64,000 nt of DNA. Source: Streptomyces sp. NRRL WC-3742. GTDB taxonomy: Bacteria > Actinomycetota > Actinomycetes > Streptomycetales > Streptomycetaceae. How positions within the stretch are numbered: the first letter of the stretch is position 1; each line of letters opens with the position of its first letter. Both the position numbers and the translations under genes were made by a program. Below the pieces are notes generated by a model, which was not told where the DNA came from, ran no database searches, and worked only from the letters and a program-made list of their open reading frames with translations. Below, one piece after another: positions 36,298 to 44,789 of this stretch. The stretch is from contig NZ_JOCF01000056.1 in assembly GCF_000720635.1 (NCBI RefSeq), forward strand, positions 60,279 to 124,278, read 5' to 3'.

Positions 36298-37886
36298 GAG
36301 GAGAGGAACGCGTCGCGCAGGCACGGGTAGTCGAAGGACCCGAGGGCCTTGACCCCCTGGACGGTCGGCTTGGCCGCCGCGACCGGGGGGATCCGCGCGA
36401 AGACGGCGTCGCCGCCCTGGTCGTACAGGTGGTGCTGGACGTCCTGCACCGCCTTGGTCCGCCTGGCGTCGCCGACGGCGGCGTGCATCGCCGTCAGCAG
36501 CCCGTCCAGGGTGGGGCCGGCGGGCCCGGTGAACGGGTAGGACGCCTTGGGGCCGTAGAAGAACGACAGTTGCAGCGGCAGCGGCATCGCGTGGTAGAGG
36601 TTGGTCTGCAACGGAGTGCTGAGCAGGGACGTGAAGTCGGTGTAGTAGTCGGCGGCCGGGATCTTGTCGACGCCCACCGTGATCCCGGCGGCCTGCGCCT
36701 GCTGGACGAAGGCGGTCGCGCTCTCCAGCGTGCCGTACTCGTAGTCGCTGGTGCGCACGGACAGTTTGACGTCCGAGAGCCCGGCGTCGGCGAGCGCCTT
36801 CTTCGCCCGCCCGGGGTCGTACGCCCGGCGCGGCAACGAGCTGTCGTACCAGGACTGGTGACGGCCGAGCGCGTCGTCGGCGACCTCGCCGTAGCCGAGG
36901 GTGACGGTGCGGACCATCGCCTCCCGGTCGATCGCGTAGCGCACCGCCTGGAGCACCGCGGGCCTGTCGAACGGGTGTTGGCCGAGGTTCATGGTGAGCG
37001 CGAGGTCGCTCCACAGCTCCTTCGGCGCGGTGATCACCCGCACGCCGGGGTTCCTGGCCTCGGCGCGGGCGGCGGTGAGGGTGATCCCGCCCGCGTAGTC
37101 GAACTGTCCGGCCTTGAGCCCGTTGATCCGGGCGCCCGCGTCGGCGACCGAGGACAGCTCGATCTCGTCCAGGTAGGGCCCGCCGCCGAGTGCGGTGCCC
37201 CAGTAGTCGCCGCGCGCGGTGAGCAGGCTGCTCGCCCCCCGGGTCCAGCTCTTGAGGACGAACGGGCCGGAGCCGACGGCGTGCGAGAAGTCGGTGGTGG
37301 CGTTCGGGATGACGAAGGCGGACTGGGCGAGCGCGAGGTCGAAGAACCCGTCGGGGGACTTGAGGACCAGTTCGACGGTCCGCGGGTCGCGCACGGCGCT
37401 GGCCGCCGGGTCGATCCCGGCGAGCAGTCCGGCCTGCGTGGTCGGGTTGCCGGCCAGGGTGCGCAGGCTGAACAGCACGTCCTCGGCGGTGAGTTTGCGG
37501 CCGTCGCTGAAGGTGACGCCGTCGCGGACGCGGACGGTCCACCTGGTGGCGTCGGCGTTGGGCTCGACGGACTCGGCGAGGCGCCACACGGGCTTGCTGT
37601 CGTCGATCTCGCCGAGGGTGTCCCAGATCAGCCGGGCCCGGACGTAGTCGACGGCGCTGTTGGTGGCCTGGAGCACGTTGGTGGACTCGGCGGCGGACCC
37701 GGCGAACGCGGCGCGCAGCCGTCCGCCTCGGCGCGGGGCCACGGACGGTCCACTGCTCGTGGTGAGCAGCGGGTTCCTGCCGCCGTCGGACCCGCAGGCG
37801 GCCAGCATTCCGCCGGCCAGCAGGGCTCCGAGCCCGGCTCCGGCGCCGCGCAGCAGGGCGCGGCGGTCTATCTGATGAAACGTCAC
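36294..37886 (-). CDS. Substrate-binding lipoprotein, family 5 (oligopeptide/nickel/metallophore type)
   Basis: 530 residues. The N-terminus has a Tat-like RRALLRGAGAG motif and a lipobox LAAC (Cys near 31). The mature part is an SBP_bac_5 protein: PVWRLAESVEPNADATRWTV, VRDGVTFSDGRKLTAEDVLF, GSGPFVLKSW and QAVRYAIDREAMV. The family includes DppA, NikA and the staphylopine receptor CntA. Its place in a Zur-boxed operon beside a metallophore cluster suggests binding of the metal-loaded product. The sequence alone does not define the ligand. A Zur-like site lies 50 nt upstream of the ATG. Confidence 0.9.
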   Translation of the reverse strand: MTFHQIDRRALLRGAGAGLGALLAGGMLAACGSDGGRNPLLTTSSGPSVAPRRGGRLRAAFAGSAAESTNVLQATNSAVDYVRARLIWDTLGEIDDSKPVWRLAESVEPNADATRWTVRVRDGVTFSDGRKLTAEDVLFSLRTLAGNPTTQAGLLAGIDPAASAVRDPRTVELVLKSPDGFFDLALAQSAFVIPNATTDFSHAVGSGPFVLKSWTRGASSLLTARGDYWGTALGGGPYLDEIELSSVADAGARINGLKAGQFDYAGGITLTAARAEARNPGVRVITAPKELWSDLALTMNLGQHPFDRPAVLQAVRYAIDREAMVRTVTLGYGEVADDALGRHQSWYDSSLPRRAYDPGRAKKALADAGLSDVKLSVRTSDYEYGTLESATAFVQQAQAAGITVGVDKIPAADYYTDFTSLLSTPLQTNLYHAMPLPLQLSFFYGPKASYPFTGPAGPTLDGLLTAMHAAVGDARRTKAVQDVQHHLYDQGGDAVFARIPPVAAAKPTVQGVKALGSFDYPCLRDAFLSS

Positions 37887-37935
37887 GTCGTCCTCAACTC
37901 CAGGCTGATGCGGTGCGCGCCATCCTAGAATGAAA

Positions 37936-37950
37936 TGATAATGCTTTTCA
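37936..37950 (-). promoter_or_regulatory. Zur-like box upstream of the importer operon
   Basis: TGATAAT-G-CTTTTCA (complement TGAAAAG-C-ATTATCA) matches the 7-1-7 Zur palindrome and is 50 nt from the lipoprotein start. The minus strand again shows TCTAG next to the box, as at other sites in this window. Confidence 0.75.
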
Positions 37951-38070
37951 ATAAGCCTCGACGGTGGCGCGCGGTGTGCGCCGGGGCTCGCCGTCGGTCA
38001 TCGGCGGGCGCGAGGCGCGCCGCCTCCTGTCGTGGCCGCCCCCTCGTCCGGCATGCAGTCCTCCAAGTTT

Positions 38071-38085
38071 TGGCAATGATTTCCA
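38071..38085 (+). promoter_or_regulatory. Zur-like box, distal site for znuA
   Basis: TGGCAAT-G-ATTTCCA is a good palindrome. It is centred 39 bp upstream of a second box at 38110, in the promoter region of the zinc-binding lipoprotein gene. Paired sites could give graded or cooperative repression. Confidence 0.65.
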
Positions 38086-38109
38086 TCTCGGCCTTGATCG
38101 GACTAGTTA

Positions 38110-38124
38110 TGAAAATCATTTCTA
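38110..38124 (+). promoter_or_regulatory. Zur-like box, proximal site for znuA
   Basis: TGAAAAT-C-ATTTCTA is the closest match in the window to the Zur consensus. A TAGGGT element at 38127-38132 is a plausible -10 hexamer, which would place the operator over the promoter core. The start codon is at 38202. Confidence 0.8.
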
Positions 38125-38201
38125 TCTAGGGTGGAAGTGTCCACCGGCGCCGGACCCCGTCCAAGGGGCGGGGCCAGCAGGTATGCGAGGAGTAGCCCGT
38201 C

Positions 38202-39170
38202 ATGAGCACCACCCAGTCCCGCCGCAAGCCCCTCAGAGCCGTCCTCGGCGCCGTCGGCGTCGCCGCCCTCGCCGCGACCGCCGCCTGCTCGACCTCCTCC
38301 CCGGCGAAGACCGCCTCCGCCCCGGGATCCAGCGGCGCCGGTGGCAGCTCGAAGGTCATCCAGGTCACCGCGGCGGAGAACTTCTGGGGCTCGATAGCCA
38401 CCCAACTCGGCGGCGACCACGTCAAGGTGACCAGCATCATCGCCAACCCGGACACCGACCCGCACTCCTACGAGCCGACCGCCGCCGACGGCCGCAACGT
38501 CGCGGGCGCGGACTACGTGATCAACAACGGGATCGGCTACGACGCCTGGTCCGACAAGCTGCTCGCCGCCAACCCCGCGTCCGGCCGCACCGCGCTGAAG
38601 GTCGGCGACCTGCTGGGCAAGAAGGAGGGTGACAACCCGCACCAGTGGTACTCGGCGGAGAGCGTCACCAAGGTCATCGACCGGATCACCGCCGACTACA
38701 AGAAGATGGACCCGGCCGACGCGGCCTACTTCGACACCCAGAAGCAGACCTTCACCACCCGGACCCTGGCCAAGTACACCCAGCTGGAAGCCGACATCAA
38801 GGCCACGTACGCGGGCACCCCGATCGGCGCCTCGGAGTCGATCGTCACCCCGCTCGCGGAGAGCGTCGGCCTGAAGATGCTGACCCCGGAGACCTTCCTG
38901 GCCGCGGTGAGCGAGGGCACCGACCCGACCGCCGCCGACAAGGCCACCATCGACCAGCAGATCTCCGGCAAGCAGATCAAGATCTACGTCTACAACAGCC
39001 AGAACTCCAACCCCGACATCGTGGCCCAGGTCAACGCCGCGAAGGCGCAGGGCATCCCGGTCGCCCAGGTCACCGAGACCCTCGCCCCGGCGAACGCCAC
39101 CTTCCAGGACTGGCAGACCCAGCAGCTGCAGGGCATCGCCGACGCGCTGAAGCAGGCGACGGGCAAGTGA
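38202..39170 (+). CDS. znuA: Zinc ABC transporter substrate-binding lipoprotein (ZnuA-like)
   Basis: 322 residues with a lipoprotein signal (AALAATAACS, Cys near 29). It is a cluster A-I metal-binding protein: the first ligand His in DPDTDPHSYEPTAADG, the second in GDNPHQWYSAESV, and a likely Glu ligand in GASESIVTPLAESVGL. A long His-rich loop, common in zinc-type members, is absent. The gene heads an operon with an ATPase, two permeases and zur, joined by GTGA, TGATG and GTGA overlaps, which supports zinc over manganese. ATG 38202 has GAGGAG upstream. Two Zur-like boxes precede it. Confidence 0.9.
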   Translation: MSTTQSRRKPLRAVLGAVGVAALAATAACSTSSPAKTASAPGSSGAGGSSKVIQVTAAENFWGSIATQLGGDHVKVTSIIANPDTDPHSYEPTAADGRNVAGADYVINNGIGYDAWSDKLLAANPASGRTALKVGDLLGKKEGDNPHQWYSAESVTKVIDRITADYKKMDPADAAYFDTQKQTFTTRTLAKYTQLEADIKATYAGTPIGASESIVTPLAESVGLKMLTPETFLAAVSEGTDPTAADKATIDQQISGKQIKIYVYNSQNSNPDIVAQVNAAKAQGIPVAQVTETLAPANATFQDWQTQQLQGIADALKQATGK

Positions 39171-40051
39171 GCATCCACCCGACCGAGACGGTCCGTACGG
39201 AGATGGAGCGCACCGCTCCCGACGGGGAGCCGGTACTGTCGCTGCGCGGGGCGGCCGTGCGCGTGGGCGGGCGGACCCTGTGGTCGGGTGTCGATCTGAC
39301 CGTGGGGGCCGGGGAGTTCACCGCCGTCCTCGGCCCCAACGGCGTCGGGAAGTCCACCCTGGTCAAGGTCCTGCTGGGGCTCCTCCCGGCGGTGGCGGGC
39401 GAGGTGCGCGTCCTCGGCGCGGCGCCCGGCGGGCACAACACCGCCGTCGGCTACCTGCCGCAGCGCCGCAACTTCGACGCGAGCGTCCGCATCCGTGGCC
39501 TCGACGTGGTGCGGCTGGGACTGGACGGGGATTCGTGGGGGATCCCGGTCCCGTTCCTGAACCGTGCCAAGCGCCGGGCCGCGCGCGAACGCGTCGAGGA
39601 GGTCGTCGAGTTGGTCGGCGCCACCGCCTACGCGCACCGGCCGATCGGGCAGTGCTCGGGCGGTGAGCAGCAGCGGCTGCTGATCGCGCAGGCGCTGGTA
39701 CGGCGCCCGCGCGTCCTGCTGCTGGACGAGCCGCTGGACAGCCTGGACCTGCCCAACCAGGGCGCCGTCGCGGCCCTGCTGGGGCGGATCTGCCATCAGG
39801 AGGGGGTGTCGGTGCTGATGGTCGCCCACGACGTCAACCCGATCCTCCACCACCTGGACCGCGTGGTCTACATCGCCGACGGCGGCGCCCTCTGCGGCAC
39901 CCCGACCGAGGTGATCACCTCCGAGACGCTGACCCGCCTCTACCGCACGCCCGTCGAGGTACTGCGCACCTCGGACGGGCGGCTGGTCGTCGTCGGCCAG
40001 CCGGAGGCCCCGGCCATCCACACCGACCGGCACCCGCACGGGGGCTCCTGA
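39167..40051 (+). CDS. znuC: Zinc ABC transporter ATPase (ZnuC-like)
   Basis: 294 residues. Walker A GPNGVGKST, Q-loop YLPQRRNFD, signature CSGGEQQRLLIAQAL, Walker B VLLLDEPLDSLD and switch His in MVAHDVNPI are all present. It powers import with the two permeases downstream. The GTG at 39167 overlaps the znuA stop. About 25 poorly conserved residues precede the ATPase core, so an internal start is possible. The C-terminus ends in a His-containing tail (IHTDRHPHGG). Confidence 0.9.
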   Translation: MSIHPTETVRTEMERTAPDGEPVLSLRGAAVRVGGRTLWSGVDLTVGAGEFTAVLGPNGVGKSTLVKVLLGLLPAVAGEVRVLGAAPGGHNTAVGYLPQRRNFDASVRIRGLDVVRLGLDGDSWGIPVPFLNRAKRRAARERVEEVVELVGATAYAHRPIGQCSGGEQQRLLIAQALVRRPRVLLLDEPLDSLDLPNQGAVAALLGRICHQEGVSVLMVAHDVNPILHHLDRVVYIADGGALCGTPTEVITSETLTRLYRTPVEVLRTSDGRLVVVGQPEAPAIHTDRHPHGGS

Positions 40052-40950
40052 TGCTGCTGGCATCCGACGCGACCTCGCCGGTCCCCACCTGGGACCTGAT
40101 CGCCGACTTCCAGGACATGTGGTCCTACGCGTTCATGGTGAACGCCTTCCGCGCCGGCCTGATCGTGGCCGTGGTGTGCGCGGTCGTCGGCTGGTTCATG
40201 GTCCTGCGCCGACAGACCTTCGCCGGTCACACCCTGTCGGTCGCGGCCTTCCCCGGGGCCTCGCTGGCCGTGCTGGCCGGGTTCTCCACCTCGCTCGGCT
40301 ACTTCGGGTTCTGCACCGCCGCCGCGCTCGTGATAGCCGCGCTGCGGCGCAGCGGGTCGGAGGAGTCCGCCGTCACCGGTACGGTGCAGGCGTTCGCGCT
40401 GGCCTGCGGATACCTGTTCATCAGCCTGTACAAGGGGCTGCTGGAGGGGCCGACGGCGCTGCTGTTCGGCAGCTTCCTGGGCATCACCAGCGGCCAGGTC
40501 GCGGTCCTGGCCGTGGTCGGCGCGGTGGTCCTCGGCGTGCTGGCGCTGATCGGACGGCCGCTGCTGTTCGCCTCGGTCGACCCGGAGGTGGCGGCCGGTC
40601 GCGGCGTCCCGGTACGCGCGCTGGGCACGCTCTTCCTGGTGCTGATGGGCGCGGCGACCGCCGAGGCGAGCCAGATCACCGGCACGCTGCTGGTGTTCGC
40701 ACTGATGGTGATCCCGGCGGCGACCGCCCAACAGGTCACCGCCAGGCCGGGGTTGGGCATGCTGCTGTCGGTGGTCATCGGGCTGGCGGCGTGCTGGGCC
40801 GGGCTGATCGCGGCGTACTACCGGCCGTACCCGCTGGGCTTCTTCGTCACCGGCTTCGCCTTCGTCGCCTTCGTGCTCGCCCACCTGTACCGCTTCGCCC
40901 GCGAGGCCGTCGGCCGCCGGGCGCCACTACGGACGGGGATTGCCACGTGA
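40051..40950 (+). CDS. znuB: Zinc ABC transporter permease, first copy (ZnuB-like)
   Basis: 299 residues with about eight hydrophobic segments. ABC-3 family motifs include WFMVLRRQTFAGHTLSVAAFPG, GRGVPVRALGTLFLVLM and ALMVIPAATAQQVTARPG. It is the first of two adjacent paralogous permeases, which probably form a heterodimer. The start overlaps the ATPase stop as TGATG. Confidence 0.88.
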   Translation: MLLASDATSPVPTWDLIADFQDMWSYAFMVNAFRAGLIVAVVCAVVGWFMVLRRQTFAGHTLSVAAFPGASLAVLAGFSTSLGYFGFCTAAALVIAALRRSGSEESAVTGTVQAFALACGYLFISLYKGLLEGPTALLFGSFLGITSGQVAVLAVVGAVVLGVLALIGRPLLFASVDPEVAAGRGVPVRALGTLFLVLMGAATAEASQITGTLLVFALMVIPAATAQQVTARPGLGMLLSVVIGLAACWAGLIAAYYRPYPLGFFVTGFAFVAFVLAHLYRFAREAVGRRAPLRTGIAT

Positions 40951-41783
40951 GTACCGTCATCACCCAGGCGTTCTTCCAACACGCCCTGCTGGCCGGGACG
41001 TTCATCGCGCTGGCCTGCGGCCTGGTGGGGTACTTCCTGGTACTGCGGGCGCAGATCTTCACCGGCGACGCGCTCAGCCACGTCGCGTTCACCGGCGCGA
41101 TGGCCGCCCTCGCCGGCGGCTACGACCTGCGGCTCGGACTGTTCGCCGCGACCATCGGGGTGGGCCTGCTGATCGGCGGGCTCGGCCGCCAGGGGCGGGC
41201 GGACGACGTGGTGATCGGCAGCGTCTTCGCGTGGATCCTCGGCCTGGGCGCCTTCTTCCTGACCGTCTACACCACCTCCCGCAGCGGCGCCCCGGGCGGC
41301 GCCGGCACCAGTGTGCTGTTCGGGTCCATCTTCGGTCTGCACGGTGACCAGACCGGGATTGCCGTCGCCGTCGCGGGCGTGATCTGCCTGTGCGTGCTCC
41401 TGATCGCCCGACCGCTGCTCTTCGCCACCCTGGACGAATCGGTGGCCGCCGCCCGGGGCGTGCCCGTGCGGTTGCTCGGCTTCGGCTTCCTCGCCCTGGT
41501 CGGCGCGACCGCCGGCGAGGCCACCCAGGCGGTCGGCTCCCTGCTGCTGCTCGGCCTGCTCGCCGCCCCGGCGGGCGCGGCGATCCGCCTCACCGACCGG
41601 CCGTTCCGCGCGCTCGCCCTGTCCGCCGCCCTCGCCGTCGCGGAGATGTGGGGCGGGCTGCTGCTCAGCGCGGCGGCGCCCAAGCTGCCGCCCAGCTTCG
41701 CCATCATGGCGACCGCCACCGCGGTCTACGCCGCCACCTTCCTCGTCCGCCCGGCCCGCACCGGGCGGCCGGTGCCCGCCTGA
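40947..41783 (+). CDS. Zinc ABC transporter permease, second copy (ZnuB-like)
   Basis: 278 residues, paralogous to the preceding permease: GYFLVLRAQIFTGDALSHVA, ARGVPVRLLGFGFLALVGA and LLGLLAAPAGAAIRLTDRP. Many actinobacterial zinc operons encode two such subunits. The GTG start overlaps the upstream stop (GTGA). A 28-nt gap separates it from zur, so zur is probably cotranscribed. Confidence 0.88.
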   Translation: MSTVITQAFFQHALLAGTFIALACGLVGYFLVLRAQIFTGDALSHVAFTGAMAALAGGYDLRLGLFAATIGVGLLIGGLGRQGRADDVVIGSVFAWILGLGAFFLTVYTTSRSGAPGGAGTSVLFGSIFGLHGDQTGIAVAVAGVICLCVLLIARPLLFATLDESVAAARGVPVRLLGFGFLALVGATAGEATQAVGSLLLLGLLAAPAGAAIRLTDRPFRALALSAALAVAEMWGGLLLSAAAPKLPPSFAIMATATAVYAATFLVRPARTGRPVPA

Positions 41784-41811
41784 TCGCGCCACGAGAACCG
41801 GGGGTGACACC

Positions 41812-42291
41812 ATGACCGAGGCGAGGACCAGCGCACTGACGGATGCCTTCCGCCGCGCGACCGACCGGCGTACGGGCGAGGCCGACCAGCCCGGGGGAGA
41901 CGGTCTCGGCCGCCTCACCCCGCAGCGCGCCGAGGTCCTACGGGCCCTGGCCGGGTGCGAGGACTTCGTCAGCGCCCAACTCCTGCACGCGGGCCTGCTC
42001 GCCACCGGCTCCCGGGTGGGCCTCAGCACCGTCTACCGCACCCTCACCGCACTCGCTGCTGTAGGCCGCGCCGACGTCGTGCGCGACACCAACGGCGAAC
42101 GCCTCTTCCGCTACCGCCCGGGCACCGACCACCGGCACTACCTCATCTGCCGCGAGTGCGGCCTGAGCCAGCCGGTCGACTCCGCCAACGTCGAGGCATG
42201 GGCCGACCACATCGCCGCGATGTCCGGCTTCGCCGACGTCCACCACACCGTCGAACTCACCGGCGTCTGCACGACGTGCCAGGGTGACTGA
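41812..42291 (+). CDS. zur: Zinc uptake regulator, Fur family (Zur)
   Basis: 159 residues. The winged-helix part contains TPQRAEVLRALAGCEDFVSA and SRVGLSTVYRTLTALAAVGR (recognition helix). The dimerisation and metal part has HRHYLICRECG and a second CxxC in GVCTTCQGD, the structural zinc cysteines, plus His-rich HHTV. Zinc-loaded Zur represses genes with TGAAAAT-N-ATTTTCA sites, and five such sites occur in this window. Its place as the last gene of the zinc importer operon predicts autoregulation. An IS remnant begins immediately at the stop codon, so the last few residues may have been altered by insertion. Confidence 0.92.
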   Translation: MTEARTSALTDAFRRATDRRTGEADQPGGDGLGRLTPQRAEVLRALAGCEDFVSAQLLHAGLLATGSRVGLSTVYRTLTALAAVGRADVVRDTNGERLFRYRPGTDHRHYLICRECGLSQPVDSANVEAWADHIAAMSGFADVHHTVELTGVCTTCQGD

Positions 42292-42670
42292 AGCTTGTTG
42301 CAGAAGGGCGGGTGCTGACAGGTCGGCGTGTGCTCTGACCTGCTGGTTCATGCGGTTCGGGTGAGGTCGTGCATGTGGGCGACGGCCGGCTCGTCGGTGC
42401 GGGACGACGAGTCCGGTGTAGAGGTAGGCGCCGTCCGCGAGGACGGTGGCGTCGGCGCACCTGGCGGGCAGATCCGATGCCCGCCAGGCGTGGGCGTCGG
42501 CCCTGTTGCCCGGCACGGGGCGGGCGGGCAGCGGCCTCCAGCGCCAGCAGCGGGCCCAGGCGCTGCACGATCCGGCACACCGTCGCCGACGAGATCCCGA
42601 ACAGCGGCGCGAGCTGCCGCGAATCGATCGTCACCGCCACCGCTGTCCCCGCCCGTCGCCCACCCGCCAC
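42292..42670 (-). mobile_element. IS5-type transposase remnant with one terminal repeat
   Basis: The minus strand encodes the helix-turn-helix start of an IS5-type DDE transposase (TIDSRQLAPLFGISSATVCR, RIVQRLGPLLALE) and then, in another frame, the DDE region CADATVLADGAYLYTGLVVP. Most of the catalytic core is missing. The end at 42292 carries AAGCTTGTTGCAGAAGGG, the same terminus as the element at 44399-44786. The element abuts the zur stop codon. Confidence 0.8.
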
Positions 42671-42709
42671 GGCCGATGATCATGGCGGGTCACAGCGACA
42701 CCGGGCAGG

Positions 42710-43597
42710 ATGAGGCCCGTGCCGAAGAATCCCCCGGAATCGATGCAGCACCACCTGCGCCAGCGTCTGAACCGCCACGCCCGCGAGTGCTGGCCCCAGG
42801 TGGACGCCGTCACGGTCCGCTTCCGCGCGGGGTTCGCCTACGTGGCAGCCGAGTTGTCCGGCGAAAAGAGCCTGCCGCTGTGCCGACTGCGTTTCACCGG
42901 CGTGCTGCACACCTGGGGATTCGCCCTCTATCTGGCCAGCAACGACAGCTACCGGGACAACCTCCTGCCCAGCGGACTGCCGGCTGGCTCCCCGGAGGAA
43001 GCCCTCGACTGCGCAGGCGGCCTGTACCTCAACGCTCTCGTGTCTGCCATCCGGGTGCCGGCAGGACTTGTCGTCCTCGTCGGCCCACCGGCCTCGGGCA
43101 AGAGCAGCTTCGTTCGGGCACTGATCGCGCGCCGGCAGATCGATGCGGAAGCCGTGGTGTCCAGTGACGAGATCCGTGCGGAGCTTTTCGGCACCTCACA
43201 AGCGGAAGCGGAATCCGACGCCGCGGACGCACGTATATTCGAGGAACGTGACCGCAGGATCGTCGCCAGGCTCGCCGCCGGGCACAGCGCAATCGCCGAG
43301 TCAACGAATGTCACGCCGCAGGCACGCGCACGACTCATCGCCATCGCCAGGCGCTTCAACGCGCCGGTGACCATGCTGCGATTCAACCCGGACGTTCCCG
43401 ACCTCCTTCAGCAGTACACCGAGCGAGGCCGCACGGACCTCACCGCCGCAGACGTCCGTACCTACGCCGCCATCATGGCCCGGGACGCCAGTGCCGACCA
43501 GCTCCGCTCCGAGGGCGCAACCACCGTCCACGATGTCCCCGGACGTCGCCAAGCGACAACGCCCGCCGAAGCCGCCGCGCACTTCTCCTTCGCCTGA
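42710..43597 (+). CDS. P-loop kinase (AAA_33/polynucleotide-kinase-like) with an unrelated N-terminal domain
   Basis: 295 residues. From about 118 it is a small P-loop kinase: LVVLVGPPASGKSSFVRALI (Walker A), VVSSDEIRAELFG, AIAESTNVTPQARARLIAIA and a lid-like TERGRTDLTAADV. These enzymes phosphorylate nucleic acid ends or small molecules. The first about 110 residues (ESMQHHLRQRLNRHARECWP, VLHTWGFALYLASNDSYRDN, EEALDCAGGLYL) resemble a separate small streptomycete protein family that I recall only as hypothetical. The junction GLYLNALVSAIRVPAG may therefore mark a gene fusion. ATG 42710 or the internal ATG before QHHLRQ could start it. Confidence 0.7.
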   Translation: MRPVPKNPPESMQHHLRQRLNRHARECWPQVDAVTVRFRAGFAYVAAELSGEKSLPLCRLRFTGVLHTWGFALYLASNDSYRDNLLPSGLPAGSPEEALDCAGGLYLNALVSAIRVPAGLVVLVGPPASGKSSFVRALIARRQIDAEAVVSSDEIRAELFGTSQAEAESDAADARIFEERDRRIVARLAAGHSAIAESTNVTPQARARLIAIARRFNAPVTMLRFNPDVPDLLQQYTERGRTDLTAADVRTYAAIMARDASADQLRSEGATTVHDVPGRRQATTPAEAAAHFSFA

Positions 43598-43656
43598 CAC
43601 ATCCACCGCTTCCAGACTCGCCCTCCGGCCCCTCCACGAACTTCCGCGGGGCACCA

Positions 43657-44298
43657 CTAATCGGCGAGCAGGACGGCCGGCAGCGGGGCCTCCAGCACCA
43701 TGGCCCGGGGGAGTGTCAGACCGAAGTGCCGCTCCAGCACCCCCAGGACGGTCCGGTGCACATCGCGGCCCGCTCGCTCCTCGTCCGGCAGACCTTCTGC
43801 GCTCAGCAACTCCTTGACCTTACCCGCGACTTCGGGGTCTCCGACGACCTGGCCGTTGCCCCAGGAGTCGTCCAGGTGCAGATTGAACGAGCGCACCGTC
43901 CGGCCGTCCCGGTGGTAGTGGAAGGTCGGCGGCACCGGCTTGCCGTTCTCCTCCTCGTACTCCACCAGGAAGACCTCGGCCCCGCCCGCGGAGATCGCCG
44001 GATCGTCCCCGAACTCACCGAACCAGCCCCCGTATGCCACCGCGAAGGTCCACCCGCCGCTCACCCCCAGCCGCAGCCCGATCCCGTCCCAGGCGTCCCC
44101 GAACTCCTCCTCCAACGCCTCGACCAGCCCGTCCCCGGTGAGCTCCCCGACCGGCTCCACCGTCCGTTCCGACCACTCGGCCGACGCCGCGATCCGCGCC
44201 GCCAGCGCCTCGACCCCGAGCCCTCGGGCCAGCGTCACGCTGTAGCCGCCGAAGGCGATGCTCTGTGGCTCCGCGAGCCAGGCGATTCCGTCCGTCAT
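43657..44298 (-). CDS. Hypothetical streptomycete protein (DUF6461-like)
   Basis: 213 residues from ATG 44298. It reads IAWLAEPQSIAFGGYSVTLA, WTFAVAYGGWFGEFGDD, AEVFLVEYEEENGKP and ends with the conserved-looking VLGVLERHFGLTLPRAMV. The layout resembles a family of acidic streptomycete proteins sometimes labelled DUF6461. No catalytic motif, signal peptide or membrane segment is visible and its function is unknown. It lies between two IS remnants, which leaves its operon context unclear. Confidence 0.75.
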   Translation of the reverse strand: MTDGIAWLAEPQSIAFGGYSVTLARGLGVEALAARIAASAEWSERTVEPVGELTGDGLVEALEEEFGDAWDGIGLRLGVSGGWTFAVAYGGWFGEFGDDPAISAGGAEVFLVEYEEENGKPVPPTFHYHRDGRTVRSFNLHLDDSWGNGQVVGDPEVAGKVKELLSAEGLPDEERAGRDVHRTVLGVLERHFGLTLPRAMVLEAPLPAVLLAD

Positions 44299-44398
44299 AC
44301 AGGTGATCCTGCCGCACCACACCGACACACCTCCGCCCCGGGCCGCCGGCCCGCTCCGACCCGGCCGCCCACCCGGCCCGATCAAGGAGGCAGGCATT

Positions 44399-44786
44399 AA
44401 AGCTTGTTGCAGAGGGTTTGGGCCGGGGCATTTCTCCTGTATGGGTGGGGTGCTGTGGGTTGAGCCGGACCTGCCCGCCAGGTGCGCCGACGTCACCGTC
44501 CTCGCGGACGGCGCCTACCTCAACACCGGACTCGTCGTCCCGCACCGTCGACGAGTCGGCCGCCCGCTCCTGCGCGCGCAGGAGGAGGATAACGCCGAAC
44601 ACCGGCGCGTGCGCGCCCGCGTCGAGCACACCTTCGCCCGGATGAAGAACTACAAGATCCTCCGAGACTGCCGGCAGAAAGGCGACGGCCTGCACCACGC
44701 CGTGCAGGCCGTCGCCCCCATGCACAACCTCGCCCGAACAGAGCACACGCCGACCTGTCAGCACCCACCCTTCTGCAACAAGCTTT
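44399..44786 (+). mobile_element. Internally deleted IS5-type element with both terminal repeats
   Basis: A 388-bp element bounded by AAAGCTTGTTGCAGA on the left and TCTGCAACAAGCTTT on the right. It contains only the C-terminal part of the transposase (CADVTVLADGAYLNTGLVVP, RARVEHTFARMKNYKILRDC, DGLHHAVQAVAPMHNLA) ending within the right repeat. The helix-turn-helix part is missing, so it is non-autonomous and MITE-like. Its right end touches the stop codon of the SDR gene. Confidence 0.85.
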
Positions 44787-44789
44787 AGC

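Noticed and set aside
30360..38124. Iron (DmdR/IdeR) boxes instead of Zur boxes
   Set aside because: The iron box TTAGGTTAGGCTAACCTAA pattern is not seen; the sites match TGAAAAT-N-ATTTTCA, and a Fur-family Zur gene lies in the locus.
42710..44298. Additional zinc-regulon genes downstream of zur
   Set aside because: No Zur-like site, separated by an IS remnant, and protein families unrelated to metal transport.
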